Positions 6,168 to 15,219 of a DNA stretch of 18,429 nucleotides are shown here, in pieces. Made by a program: the position numbers and the translations under genes. The stretch lies in contig JACPJY010000029.1 in NCBI GenBank assembly GCA_016187325.1, positions 1-18,429 of the forward strand, given 5' to 3'. Below the pieces are notes generated by a model. That model made no database searches. It was given only the letters and a program-made list of their open reading frames with translations, and was not told the DNA's origin. The DNA is from Rhodospirillales bacterium. GTDB taxonomy: Bacteria; Pseudomonadota; Alphaproteobacteria; Rhodospirillales; Casp-alpha2. Numbering within the stretch: the first letter of the stretch is position 1; each line of letters starts with the position of its first letter.

Positions 6168-7835
6168 TCAGATGCGTACCAGATGTACGGTGGTCACCGG
6201 CTTCTTCGCCACACTGTCGTTGAAAGCGCGCCGGACCGCAAGTCGCACCGCTTCCTTGAGCTCCTCGTCGTCGGCGCGCCGTTTGGCTGGCAACGCCTCC
6301 ACGGCGGCGCGGGCCGCATCGAGCGCCGCCCGTTCGACGGTGTCGTCGCCCTCCTCCAGCAGCCCGGTGGTCGAGATTTGGGGCTCACGGGCCAACTCGC
6401 CGGCGTCGTTAATCACCACCGTGACCATGGCAGCGCCGTGCCACATTGCCCGCGTACGCCGGCGCACCAATTCGCCGTCGAGGCGGACAAGCCGGTTGCC
6501 GTCGGCTGCCAGCCGGCCGACCGGGGCGTTGGCGGCAATTTCCGGCTCGCCCGGCGCCAGCCGCACGATGGCACCGTTTTCAACGACGACGGCGTGCGGC
6601 ACTTGGCAGTCACGGGCTAGCGCCGCGTGCTCGACCATGTGCCGGAGCTCACCATGCACCGGCACGGCGATCGTCGGCCGCACCAGTTGATACATGCGCA
6701 CCAACTCGCCGCGAGCCGGATGACCGGAGACGTGGACGATGTCGTCTTCCGTCGAAACCACCCGGATGCCGCGGGCGACCAGGGCGTTGTGCAGCCTGCC
6801 GATGGCCGCTTCGTTGCCGGGAATGATGCGCGACGAAAAGATCACCGCGTCGCCGTCGCTGAGGGTGACGTTGCCGTGCTCGCCGGCGGCGATGCGGGCC
6901 AGCGCAGCCCTGGGCTCGCCCTGGCTGCCAGTACACACGATCAGCACCTTGTCCGCCGGGATATGGCCGGTATCTTCCTCGTCGAGGAAGGCGGGCACGT
7001 TTGCGAGATAGCCGTTCTCCCGCGCCGCGTCGTCGATGCGCCGTAGTGAGCGGCCGGCCAGCACCACGTCGCGCCCGTTGGTCCGGGCCGCCTTGGCGAT
7101 GGTCTCGAGTCGGGCCACATTGGTGGCGAAGCAGGTGACGGCGACCCGGTGTTGGCATTCGCCGATCAATTTGGTCAACGTCGCCTCGAGGTCAGCTTCC
7201 GAGCCCGATTCCCCGGGCACAAACACGTTGGTCGAATCGCACACCATCGCCAGCACGCCGTCGTTGCCCAGCTTGCGCAGGGCGGCCTCGTCGGAAACCG
7301 CGCCCACAACCGGCGCTGGGTCGAATTTCCAGTCGCCAGTGTGCAGCACCGTGCCGAGACCGGTGCGGATGGCGATGGCGTTGGGCTCGGGGATGGAATG
7401 GGTGAGTGTGATCAGCTCCATGTCGAAGGGGCCGAGGCGGACGCGGCCGCCCAGTGGCACCTCGATGATCTCGACCTGGTCGGCGAAGGTGGTCTCGGCC
7501 AGCTTGCGCCTCAGGATGGAAATGGCGAACGGCGTCGCGTAGACCGGGCAACGGAGCCGGTCCCAAAGGTAGGGCACCGCGCCCAGGTGATCTTCGTGGG
7601 CGTGGGTGAGGACTAGGCCGGCCAGCCGGTCGCGCCGTTCGACGATGAAACCGGGGTCGGGCATGATCACGTCCACTCCCGGAATCGCGCCGTCGCTGAA
7701 AGTGACGCCGAGATCGACCATCACCCAGGTTTCGTCGCCGGGCGGCCCGTAGCCATAGAGGTTGAGGTTCATGCCGATCTCGCCAGCGCCGCCGAGAGGC
7801 AGGAAGACGAGCTCGTCACTCCGGGTTTGCGTCAT
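6168..7835 (-). CDS. rnj: Ribonuclease J
   Basis: RNase J is a zinc-dependent metallo-beta-lactamase/beta-CASP nuclease with 5'-to-3' exonuclease and endonuclease activity in RNA maturation and decay. The 555-aa protein is of normal length. The catalytic residues are all seen: H78, H80, D82, H83 (HAHEDH), H146, D168 (GDWKFD), H372 (HVSGH) and H394 (VPVHGE). Each is offset by four from the B. subtilis RNase J1 residues as I recall them. The beta-CASP domain is at about 207-375, and the C-terminal domain from about 455 ends in TTVHLVRI. The frame is open up to 8525, but the upstream part is only coaX read out of frame. The ATG at 7835 overlaps the coaX stop by 4 nt (ATGA) and is followed by the conserved LVFLPLGGAGEIGMN. 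Confidence 0.96.
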   Translation of the reverse strand: MTQTRSDELVFLPLGGAGEIGMNLNLYGYGPPGDETWVMVDLGVTFSDGAIPGVDVIMPDPGFIVERRDRLAGLVLTHAHEDHLGAVPYLWDRLRCPVYATPFAISILRRKLAETTFADQVEIIEVPLGGRVRLGPFDMELITLTHSIPEPNAIAIRTGLGTVLHTGDWKFDPAPVVGAVSDEAALRKLGNDGVLAMVCDSTNVFVPGESGSEADLEATLTKLIGECQHRVAVTCFATNVARLETIAKAARTNGRDVVLAGRSLRRIDDAARENGYLANVPAFLDEEDTGHIPADKVLIVCTGSQGEPRAALARIAAGEHGNVTLSDGDAVIFSSRIIPGNEAAIGRLHNALVARGIRVVSTEDDIVHVSGHPARGELVRMYQLVRPTIAVPVHGELRHMVEHAALARDCQVPHAVVVENGAIVRLAPGEPEIAANAPVGRLAADGNRLVRLDGELVRRRTRAMWHGAAMVTVVINDAGELAREPQISTTGLLEEGDDTVERAALDAARAAVEALPAKRRADDEELKEAVRLAVRRAFNDSVAKKPVTTVHLVRI

Positions 7836-8602
7836 TTGTTGCGGCGATGGACCAGCAGCAGTCCACGCAGGGTCAGCTCCGGGTCCGATTGCTTGATGCA
7901 GCTCACGGCCTCGGTGAACAGCGGCGCCAGCCCGCCGGTGGCGATCACCTCTAAGTCGGCGCCGTGCTCGGCGCGCAGCCGCGCCACCAGCCCCTCGATC
8001 AGACTCACGTATCCCCAGTAGATTCCCGACTGCATGGCCGCGACCGTGTCCTTGCCGGTGACCCGCTCGGTTTTCTTGATGTCGACCCTGGGCAGCTTCG
8101 CTGCCGCCATGTGCAACGCCTCGAGCGACAGGTTGACGCCGGGCGCGATGACACCGCCGAGATAACTGCCCTTGGCATCGATAATATCGAAGGTGGTGGC
8201 GGTGCCGAAATCGACGACGATCAGCGGTCCGCCGTAGCGGTCGAACGCGGATACCGCGTTGACCAGCCGGTCGGCGCCGACCTCGTCCGGCCGGTCGACC
8301 AGCACTTTCAGTCCGAGTTCGAGTCCCGGCTCGCCGACCACCCGAGGGTCGCAGCCAAAGGTATTGCGGCACAAAGTCTTCAATGCGAAAAGGGTCGCCG
8401 GCACCACGGTGGCGATAATCGCCGCGGTGACGTCCTTGGGTTTGAGACCGGCCTCCGCCATCAACTGCTTCAGCGACAGGCCAAACTCGTCGGCGGTGCG
8501 GTTGGGGCTGGTCGACAGCCGCCATTCGCCGCGCACCTTGTCGTTGTTGTCGAAGACGGCGAAGACGGTGTTGGTGTTCCCTGAATCGATGGCAAGCAGC
8601 AT
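7832..8602 (-). CDS. coaX: Type III pantothenate kinase
   Basis: CoaX phosphorylates pantothenate, the first step of coenzyme A synthesis. The type III enzyme belongs to the ASKHA fold and is unrelated to E. coli CoaA. The 256-aa protein has the phosphate-binding DSGNTNTVFAVFD (6-18), the conserved GADR with the likely catalytic D111 (109-112), and the second ATPase motif VDFGTATTFD (130-139). Further family segments are GGVIAPG (149-155) and ATGGLAPLF (221-229). The ATG at 8602 has a GGGAA site upstream. It lies 13 nt after birA and overlaps rnj by 4 nt. The birA-coaX adjacency matches the frequent pairing of biotin ligase and pantothenate kinase genes in bacteria. No defects were seen. Confidence 0.95.
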   Translation of the reverse strand: MLLAIDSGNTNTVFAVFDNNDKVRGEWRLSTSPNRTADEFGLSLKQLMAEAGLKPKDVTAAIIATVVPATLFALKTLCRNTFGCDPRVVGEPGLELGLKVLVDRPDEVGADRLVNAVSAFDRYGGPLIVVDFGTATTFDIIDAKGSYLGGVIAPGVNLSLEALHMAAAKLPRVDIKKTERVTGKDTVAAMQSGIYWGYVSLIEGLVARLRAEHGADLEVIATGGLAPLFTEAVSCIKQSDPELTLRGLLLVHRRNK

Positions 8603-8615
8603 GGCGAATTCCCGT

Positions 8616-9377
8616 TCAGGCCGTGGCGAAGAACACGTCGCCGGCGGTGATCCTAAGCTCGCGCTTGCCGGATTTCAGCAACAAAGCCCCGTCCTGGTCG
8701 ATATCCTTGAATACGCCCCTCAAGGTCTTCTTGGCGAGCCGGATTTCGATTTTGTCGCCGATGCCCTTGCAACGCCACAGCCAGTGCTTGCGGATTGCCC
8801 CGAACCCCTGCTCCAGCCACGTGTTGGCCCAGGCCATGAAGTGGCGCGAAAACGCTTCCAGGCAGTCGACCTCGGTCACCATCCAGCCGGACGCCTTCAG
8901 TGACGTCGCCGGGAATTCCACCCTCGACGGATGCTGGGCGACGTTAATGCCGAGGCCCATGATCACCCATTCCGGCGTCTTGCCGCCGCCAGTCTCGGCT
9001 TCCAGCAGCAGTCCTCCGACCTTCTCATCGTTCAATAGGATGTCGTTCGGCCATTTGATTTGAACGATATGCCCGGGCGGGCTGATAGCGTTGAGCGCGT
9101 CGCACGCCGCCAGCGCCCCTACAAAGCTCAACTGCGCCGCCTGTTCGGTGGGCACCTCGGGACGCAGGATCAGCGAACAGTAGAGGTTGCCCTTCGGGCT
9201 TTGCCACTTGCGGCCGCGGCGGCCCCGTCCGGCGGTCTGCTCCTTGGCCCATATCAGGGTGCCGTCCGGCGCCTTCTCCTCGCCCAGGATGGCCAGCCGC
9301 CGGGCCTCGGCATTGGTGCTGTCGACCGTGTCGAGCGTGATCAGCCGGTATGCGGGCGGAAGATGGGGTTCGCGCAT
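8616..9377 (-). CDS. birA: Biotin--[acetyl-CoA-carboxylase] ligase, monofunctional
   Basis: BirA activates biotin as biotinyl-AMP and attaches it to the lysine of carrier proteins such as AccB. The 253-aa protein has the ligase signature: DSTNAEARR (19-27), the adenylate-binding loop GRGRRGRKW (50-58), KWPND with the catalytic-region K108 (108-112), GGLLLEAE (121-128) and GLGINV (141-146). A C-terminal SH3-like domain covers about 205-253. The N-terminal winged helix of E. coli BirA is absent, so it should not act as the biotin-operon repressor. The ATG at 9377 overlaps the nuoN stop by one base (TGATG). That coupling ties it to complex I expression. Sequence and length look normal. Confidence 0.95.
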   Translation of the reverse strand: MREPHLPPAYRLITLDTVDSTNAEARRLAILGEEKAPDGTLIWAKEQTAGRGRRGRKWQSPKGNLYCSLILRPEVPTEQAAQLSFVGALAACDALNAISPPGHIVQIKWPNDILLNDEKVGGLLLEAETGGGKTPEWVIMGLGINVAQHPSRVEFPATSLKASGWMVTEVDCLEAFSRHFMAWANTWLEQGFGAIRKHWLWRCKGIGDKIEIRLAKKTLRGVFKDIDQDGALLLKSGKRELRITAGDVFFATA

Positions 9378-10846
9378 CAGCCAGGGAAAAGGGCCGCGGC
9401 GGCAGCCGCGGCGCCCGACAGGATCGGCGCCGGGTAGACGAAAAACAGCACGATAATCAGCCCGGTGGCGGTGATGACGAGGCCGAGGTCGCGGCTGACA
9501 GGCCGGTCGAGCGCTTCCTCCGGATCGCTGAAATACACCAACTGCACGATGCGCAGGTAATAGAACGCCGCCACTACGCTCGACAGCACGCCGATGACGG
9601 CGAGGGCGTACAACTTCGCCTCAATGGCGGCGAGAAAAATGTAGAGCTTGCCGAAAAACCCGGCGAGCGGCGGGATGCCGGCCATCGACAACATGAAGAT
9701 GCCGACGGCCAGCGCCAGCATCGGATGGGTCTTGCCCAGCCCGGCGAGGTCGTTGATGCCCTCGACCATGCGGTCGCCGCGGCGCATGCATAGGATGCAG
9801 CCGAAGGTACCGACGTTCATGAACAGGTAGATCGCGAGGTAGATCAACATGCCGCGGACGCCGGCTTGATTGCCGACGGCGAGCCCGATCAGCGCGTAAC
9901 CGACATGACCGATCGAGCTGTAGGCCATCAGCCGCTTGATGTTGGTCTGATTGATGGCGGCGAATGCGCCGAGCACCATCGACGCCACCGACACGAACAC
10001 CACGATTTGCTGCCATTCCGCCAGCAGCCCGCCGAACGGCCCCACCATCACCCGGATGAACAAGGCCAACGCTGCGATCTTTGGCGCCACCGAGAAGAAC
10101 GCCGTGATCGGAGTCGGGGCGCCCTCATAGACGTCGGGCGTCCACATGTGGAACGGCACCGCCGAGACCTTGAAGGCGAGGCCCGCCAGGATGAACACGA
10201 TGCCGAAGATGACACCGACGTTAACGCCGCTGCCAGCGTGGAACACCGTCGTTAGCTTGTCGAAGTTGGTGGTGCCGGTGAAACCGTAAATCAGCGAACT
10301 GCCGTAGAGCAGCATCCCAGACGCCACGGCGCCGAGCACGAAATACTTCAGTCCGGCCTCGGTGGAGCGCGTGTCGTCGCGCTGGAAGGCAGCGATCACG
10401 TAGAGCGACAGCGACTGCATCTCGAGCCCCAGGTACAGCGAGATCAGGTCGTTGGCCGAGATCATCAGCATCATGCCGAGCGTCGCGAACACGATCAGGA
10501 TGGGATATTCGAACCGCGCCATGTGCTGGCGTTCGATGAAACCCTGCGAGATGACGATCGCCAGCGACGAGCCAATCAGTACCAGCACCTTGCAGAACAC
10601 CGCGAACGGGTCGCTGACGAACATGTTGGAGAATGTCACCAGCCGGCCGCCGGCGAGCGTCGTTTCCAGAAGTCCCGCGAGCACCAGCACCAGGATCCCG
10701 AGATACGAGATCAACCGCGAGGTCTTGACGTCCTCCTCAGCCAGGCCGCCCTTCTGGAACACACCGAACATCAAGAGTGCCATGATAGAAAGCGCCAGGA
10801 ACAACTCCGGCAGCGCCGGCACCAGATTCGGGACTTCCGCCATCAT
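9377..10846 (-). CDS. nuoN: NADH-quinone oxidoreductase subunit N (complex I, proton-pumping membrane subunit)
   Basis: NuoN is one of the three antiporter-like membrane subunits of complex I and sits nearest the small membrane subunits. From the ATG at 10846 it is 489 aa and almost wholly hydrophobic, about 14 TM segments. Key charged residues of the family are present: E142 in LYLGLEMQSLSLY (TM5 Glu) and K226 in AFKVSAVPFHMW (TM7 Lys). The family block PFHMWTPDVYEGAPTP follows at about 231-246. The frame is open to 10903, but that extension is Arg-rich and overlaps the end of nuoM. The ATGs at 10846 and 10843 sit behind an AGGGA site and match the family start. It is 19 nt after nuoM and shares one base with birA. 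Confidence 0.95.
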   Translation of the reverse strand: MMAEVPNLVPALPELFLALSIMALLMFGVFQKGGLAEEDVKTSRLISYLGILVLVLAGLLETTLAGGRLVTFSNMFVSDPFAVFCKVLVLIGSSLAIVISQGFIERQHMARFEYPILIVFATLGMMLMISANDLISLYLGLEMQSLSLYVIAAFQRDDTRSTEAGLKYFVLGAVASGMLLYGSSLIYGFTGTTNFDKLTTVFHAGSGVNVGVIFGIVFILAGLAFKVSAVPFHMWTPDVYEGAPTPITAFFSVAPKIAALALFIRVMVGPFGGLLAEWQQIVVFVSVASMVLGAFAAINQTNIKRLMAYSSIGHVGYALIGLAVGNQAGVRGMLIYLAIYLFMNVGTFGCILCMRRGDRMVEGINDLAGLGKTHPMLALAVGIFMLSMAGIPPLAGFFGKLYIFLAAIEAKLYALAVIGVLSSVVAAFYYLRIVQLVYFSDPEEALDRPVSRDLGLVITATGLIIVLFFVYPAPILSGAAAAAAALFPG

Positions 10847-10865
10847 GGGTTCCCTGCTCCCTTTC

Positions 10866-12380
10866 CTAGCGCCCCGCCACGGCCGTCGCCGCGCCGGCGT
10901 CAAGTCCCGCCTGCACCTGGGTCAAAAGGTTAGCGACCGAGGCATGCATGACGTCGAGGAATGGCGACGGATAGATGCCCATCCAGATCACCAGCGCCAC
11001 CAGCGGCGCGAAAACCGCGATCTCGCGCGGGCTCATGTCGAGAATCGCCTTCAGACTGTCCTTGGTCAGCGCGCCGAAGATCACGCGGCGATACAGATAC
11101 AACATGTACGCCGCGCCCAGGATCAGGCCGGTGGCTGCCAGTGCCGCCACCCAGGTGTTGACTTGAAAGGCGCCGACCAGGACCAGGAACTCGCCAATGA
11201 AGCCGGCCGTCCCCGGCAACCCGACCGAAGCCAGCATGAACAGCATGAACACCAGCGCATAGGCCGGCATGCGGTGGACCAGGCCGCCGTAGGTCGCAAT
11301 GTCGCGCGAATGCATGCGGTCGTATACGACGCCGACGATGAGGAACAGTGCCGCCGAGACGATGCCGTGGCTGAGCATTTGATAGATCGCGCCCTCGATG
11401 CCTTGCACGGTCAGCGTGAAGGTGCCGATGGTGACGAAGCCCATGTGGGCCACCGACGAGTATGCGATCAGCTTCTTCATGTCCTCCTGCGCCAGCGCCA
11501 CCAGCGAGGTGTAGACGACGGCGACGATGCTGAGGGTGTAGATCAGCGGCGTGAACATCACCGACGCTTCTGGGAACATCGGCAGCGAGAACCGCAGGAA
11601 CCCGTAACCGCCGAACTTCAGGAGCACGGCCGCCAGGATCACCGAGCCGGCCGTTGGCGCCTCGACGTGGGCGTCCGGCAGCCAGGTATGCACCGGCCAC
11701 ATCGGGATCTTTACCGCGAACGAGGCGAAGAACGCCAGCCACATCCACGCCTGCAAGGCGGCCGGGAAGCGATGCGTCATCAACGCCGGAATGTCGGTGG
11801 TGCCGGCATCGAAGTACATCGCAAGGATCGCCAGCAGCATCAGCACAGAGCCAGCCAGGGTGTAGAGGAAGAACTTGAACGCCGCGTACACACGGCGAGG
11901 CCCGCCCCACACGCCAATGATGACGAACATCGGGATCAGCACTGCTTCGAAGAAGACGTAGAAGACCACCATGTCGAGCGCGCAGAACATCCCGATCATG
12001 AAGGTCTCCATGATCAGGAACGAGATCATGTATTCCTTGATACGGGCCTGGATGTTTTCCCAGCTCGCCAGCACGCAAACCGGAGTCAACAGGGTCGACA
12101 ACAGTACGAAGAACATCGAGATACCGTCGACACCAAGCTTGTAGTTGATGCCGAAGGCCGGCATCCACTGCGATTCCTCGACGAACTGGAACTTGGCGGT
12201 CGAGGAATCGAAGTTGACCCAGAGGAATAGCGACAGCAGGAAATTGATCATCGACGTCCACAACGCGACGTTGCGGGCGTTGCGGGCAACCACCTCGGCA
12301 TCGCCGCGGATTGTGAGGATGAACAGCGCGCCCACCAGCGGCAGGAAGGTCAACAGCGACAGGATCGGAAATTGCGTCAT
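10866..12380 (-). CDS. nuoM: NADH-quinone oxidoreductase subunit M (complex I, proton-pumping membrane subunit)
   Basis: NuoM is the central antiporter-like subunit of complex I. The 504-aa protein is of normal length with about 14 TM segments. Conserved functional residues are seen: E145 in VFFEAVLIPMF (TM5 Glu, E. coli E144), K224 in FAVKIPMWPVHTWLPDAH (TM7 Lys) and K255 in LLKFGGYGFLRF (TM8). The HTWLPDAHVEAPT block is intact. The ATG at 12380 is 7 nt after the nuoL stop, and nuoN follows after 19 nt. No frameshift or missing segment is visible here, in contrast to nuoL just upstream. Confidence 0.96.
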   Translation of the reverse strand: MTQFPILSLLTFLPLVGALFILTIRGDAEVVARNARNVALWTSMINFLLSLFLWVNFDSSTAKFQFVEESQWMPAFGINYKLGVDGISMFFVLLSTLLTPVCVLASWENIQARIKEYMISFLIMETFMIGMFCALDMVVFYVFFEAVLIPMFVIIGVWGGPRRVYAAFKFFLYTLAGSVLMLLAILAMYFDAGTTDIPALMTHRFPAALQAWMWLAFFASFAVKIPMWPVHTWLPDAHVEAPTAGSVILAAVLLKFGGYGFLRFSLPMFPEASVMFTPLIYTLSIVAVVYTSLVALAQEDMKKLIAYSSVAHMGFVTIGTFTLTVQGIEGAIYQMLSHGIVSAALFLIVGVVYDRMHSRDIATYGGLVHRMPAYALVFMLFMLASVGLPGTAGFIGEFLVLVGAFQVNTWVAALAATGLILGAAYMLYLYRRVIFGALTKDSLKAILDMSPREIAVFAPLVALVIWMGIYPSPFLDVMHASVANLLTQVQAGLDAGAATAVAGR

Positions 12381-12387
12381 GATCCGC

Positions 12388-14252
12388 TCATCCCGTGTGC
12401 TGGAACAGATACCACGTGATCAGGACGACGACGCCCGTCAGCATGGCGAACGCGTAATGGTAGAGATAGCCGGTCTGCACCGCAGCGGCGCGGCGCGCGA
12501 GATTGAGGACCGCGGCGGAGATGCCGTCCGGGCCGACGCCATCGATCAACGTGCCGTCGCCGGTGCGCCAGAAACCGCTGCCAAGGTAGAACGCCGGCCG
12601 CACGAACAGGAAGTCGTAGAGCTCGTCGAAGTACCACTTATTGAGCAGGAACCGGTACACAGCCTGGAAGCGGGCAGCGATTAGGCCCGGAATCTCGGGG
12701 CGCAACATGTACAACACGTAGGCGAGCCCGATGCCGGCAAAAGCAACCACCAAAGGCAGATACTTGACCCACGCCGGCACGTGATGGGCGGCCTCGAGCG
12801 CCTTGTGATGCGGCAGCACTGCGATCGCCTCGCCCCAGAACTCGCCGGCCTTTTGGCCAACGAAGCTCTCGAAGCCGACGTAGCCCATGAATACGGCGCC
12901 TGCCGCCAGCACGAACAGCGGCAGGATCATCACCTTCGGGCTTTCGTGGACGTGATCCATGACGTGCGCGTCGGCGCGCGGTGCGCCGTGGAAGGTCATG
13001 ATGATCAGCCGCCACGAATAGAATGCGGTCAGGAACGCCGCCAGGACGCCCATCCAGAACGCGTAGCCGCCGGCCACCGTCTCGGCGGCGTAGGCGGCCT
13101 CGAGGATGGTGTCCTTCGAATAGTATCCGGCGAATGGCCAGACGCCAGCCAGCGCCAGCGAGCCGATCCACATCAGCACATAGGTGACGGGGATCAGCCG
13201 CCACAGCCCGCCCATCTTGCGCATGTCCTGCTCAGCCGACATGGCGTGGATCACCGAGCCGGCGCCGAGGAACAGTAGCGCCTTGAAGAACGCGTGGGTG
13301 ATCAGGTGGAAAATGCCGGCCGAATACGCCGAAACGCCGGCAGCAAAGAACATGTAACCGAGCTGCGAGCAGGTCGAGTACGCGATCACCCGCTTGATGT
13401 CGTTCTGCACGCAGCCGATGGTGGCCGTCACGATAGCAGTCGAGGCGCCGACCACGGTGACCACGGTCAGCGCCGTTTCTGAGAACTCGAACAGCGGAGA
13501 CATGCGGGCGACCATGAACACGCCGGCGGTGACCATGGTCGCGGCGTGGATCAGCGCCGACACCGGCGTCGGGCCTTCCATGGCGTCCGGCAGCCAGGTG
13601 TGCAGCCCGAGCTGCGCCGACTTGCCCATGGCGCCGACGAACAGCAACAGCGCGCATACCGTCAGCGCGTGGAACTCGGTCCCGAAAACAACCCGAAATC
13701 ACCGATGCGGTTGACGACGAACGCCTTGATCGCCGCGGCGTTGGCCGATGGCCGATCATACCAAATGCCGATTAGCAGGTACGAGCACAGCCCCACCCCT
13801 TCCCAGCCGAAGAACAGCTGCACCAGGTTGTCGGCGCTGACCAGCATCAGCATGAAGAAGGTGAACAGGCTCAAATAGCACATGAACCGCGGCACGCCCG
13901 GATCATTGTGCATGTAGCCGATCGAGTAGACGTGGATCACCGAGGACACCGTGGTGACCATGAACAGCATCACTGCCGACAGCGTATCGACCTTGATCGC
14001 CCAGCTGACCTCCATGGCGCCGGAATCGATCCAGGTGAAAAGTTCCAAGGTATGCGGGCGGTCGCCGGGCACCACGTCCCAGAACACGAACCCGGCGGAC
14101 ACGGCGGCCAGGATCAGGGCGCCGGACGTCACCCACTGTGCGGCGGCGTCGATGCGGACCCGCGCGTTCTCGTCGGCCGGCGCAGCGAACGCCAGGCAGC
14201 CAGCGATGAAGGAGCCGAGCAGCGGTAGGAAGACGGCAAGGAATTCCAGCAT
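12388..14252 (-). pseudogene. nuoL: NADH-quinone oxidoreductase subunit L, frameshifted with an apparent internal deletion
   Basis: NuoL is the distal proton-pumping subunit of complex I and carries the long lateral helix. The N-terminal part starts at ATG 14252 and is intact through E151 (LFFGWEGVGLCSYLL, TM5 Glu) and AFVVNRIGDFG. It then runs into a short out-of-frame tail (LFSGPSSTR) and stops at 13662-13664. The remainder resumes in another frame with FGTEFHALTVCALLLFVGAMGKSAQ, including the TM7 Lys, and continues normally to the stop at 12388. Only 71 nt separate the GD codons from GKSAQ, whereas E. coli has about 49 codons there (from memory). So roughly 75 nt seem missing, with a net frame change. 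Total length is 1865 nt, not a multiple of three. The junction contains CCCGAAA twice (13681-13687, 13692-13698). It is a real lesion or an assembly/read error. All flanking nuo genes are intact, which favours an error or a very recent event. Confidence 0.9.
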
Positions 14253-14259
14253 CGTCGCC

Positions 14260-14571
14260 CTAGCCCTTCATCATGTTGATGTCTTCGACGGCGATCGAGC
14301 CGCGGTTGCGGAAATACACCACCAGGATGGCAAGCCCGATAGCTGCTTCGGCCGCCGCCACGGTCAGCACGAACATCGCGAACACCTGCCCGACGAGGTC
14401 GCCCAGCGCCGCCGAGAACGCTACCAGGTTGATATTGACAGCGAGCAACATCAGCTCCACCGACATCAGGATGACAATGACGTTCTTGCGGTTGAGGAAG
14501 ATGCCGAAGATCCCGAGCGTGAACAGGACCGCCGCCACCGTCAGGTAATGGGCAAGGCCGATGATGAACAT
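14260..14571 (-). CDS. nuoK: NADH-quinone oxidoreductase subunit K
   Basis: NuoK is a small complex I membrane subunit in the proton path next to NuoN and NuoJ. It is 103 aa with three TM helices, at about 3-22, 28-50 and 60-85. The two essential membrane glutamates are present: E39 in LMSVELMLLAVN and E75 in VAAAEAAIGLAI, aligning with E. coli E36 and E72. I use the ATG at 14571, which overlaps the nuoJ stop by one base (TGATG), rather than the TTG one codon upstream. nuoL begins 7 nt after its stop. Confidence 0.95.
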   Translation of the reverse strand: MFIIGLAHYLTVAAVLFTLGIFGIFLNRKNVIVILMSVELMLLAVNINLVAFSAALGDLVGQVFAMFVLTVAAAEAAIGLAILVVYFRNRGSIAVEDINMMKG

Positions 14572-15182
14572 CAAATCCCCTTTCCCGTCGGCACGTTGCG
14601 GACCTCTACGCTTTCCTTGGCGCTGCGCGCGATCTGGTCGGCGATGCGCTGCCGGCGCACGCCGGCGCGGCGCCGATGCGTCAGCACGATGGCGCCGATC
14701 ATCGCCACCAGCAGCACCATGCCGGCCGCCTGGAACAGGTAAATGTAATGCGTGTAAAAAAGCTCGCCGAGCGCATGGGTGTTGGTCACCGTCGCCGGGG
14801 CCGGTATCGGCGCGCCACCGGGCTTGCCCGCTTGCGGAGTCAGTGCCCAGCCGCCGATGACGACCAGCAACTCGGCCAGTAGCACCAGCCCGATCATGCC
14901 GCCCAGCGGCAGGTACTGCAGGAATCCCTGGCGCAACTCGACGAAATTGATGTCGAGCATCATGACCACAAACATGAACAACACCGCCACCGCGCCGACG
15001 TAGACGACGACCAGAATCATCGCCAGGAACTCCGCCCCCATCAGCACAAATAACGCCGCCGAATTGAAGAACGCCAGAATCAGGAACAGCACCGAGTGCA
15101 CGGGATTCTTGGCGGAGATCACCATCACCGCCGAGGCAACGGCGACGAACGCGAACATGTAGAATGCCAGCGCCTGGATCAT
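14571..15182 (-). CDS. nuoJ: NADH-quinone oxidoreductase subunit J
   Basis: NuoJ is a membrane subunit of complex I. Its third TM helix changes conformation during coupling of quinone reduction to proton movement. The 203-aa protein has five predicted TM segments: about 4-22, 29-48, 54-78, 91-112 and 143-166. The highly conserved block LAMILVVVYVGAVAVLFMFV (53-72) contains the TM3 region, with Y61 and G63 visible. The loop around 115-135 is Gly/Pro/Ala-rich. The cytoplasmic C-terminus is basic (RRRAGVRRQRIADQIAR). The ATG at 15182 is 37 nt after nuoI, and its stop overlaps the nuoK start. Confidence 0.94.
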   Translation of the reverse strand: MIQALAFYMFAFVAVASAVMVISAKNPVHSVLFLILAFFNSAALFVLMGAEFLAMILVVVYVGAVAVLFMFVVMMLDINFVELRQGFLQYLPLGGMIGLVLLAELLVVIGGWALTPQAGKPGGAPIPAPATVTNTHALGELFYTHYIYLFQAAGMVLLVAMIGAIVLTHRRRAGVRRQRIADQIARSAKESVEVRNVPTGKGI

Positions 15183-15219
15183 CCCGTGGTTGCTCCCCTC
15201 GTTTCCCCGTGTCCGCCGA

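Noticed and set aside
5473..6690. 405-codon open frame on the plus strand
   Set aside because: It is antisense to DUF1467, mce and rnj, low in complexity (Ser/Arg/Ala runs), has no recognisable domain, and the opposite-strand genes are well supported.
7836..8525. N-terminal extension of the rnj frame, suggesting a fusion protein
   Set aside because: The 230 extra residues are coaX read out of frame, rich in Arg/Gly. RNase J homologues start at the ATG at 7835.
10452..12230. 592-codon open frame on the plus strand
   Set aside because: It lies antisense to nuoN and nuoM. Its product is rich in His, Arg, Gln and Asp with no domain, as expected from reading a GC-rich membrane-protein gene backwards.
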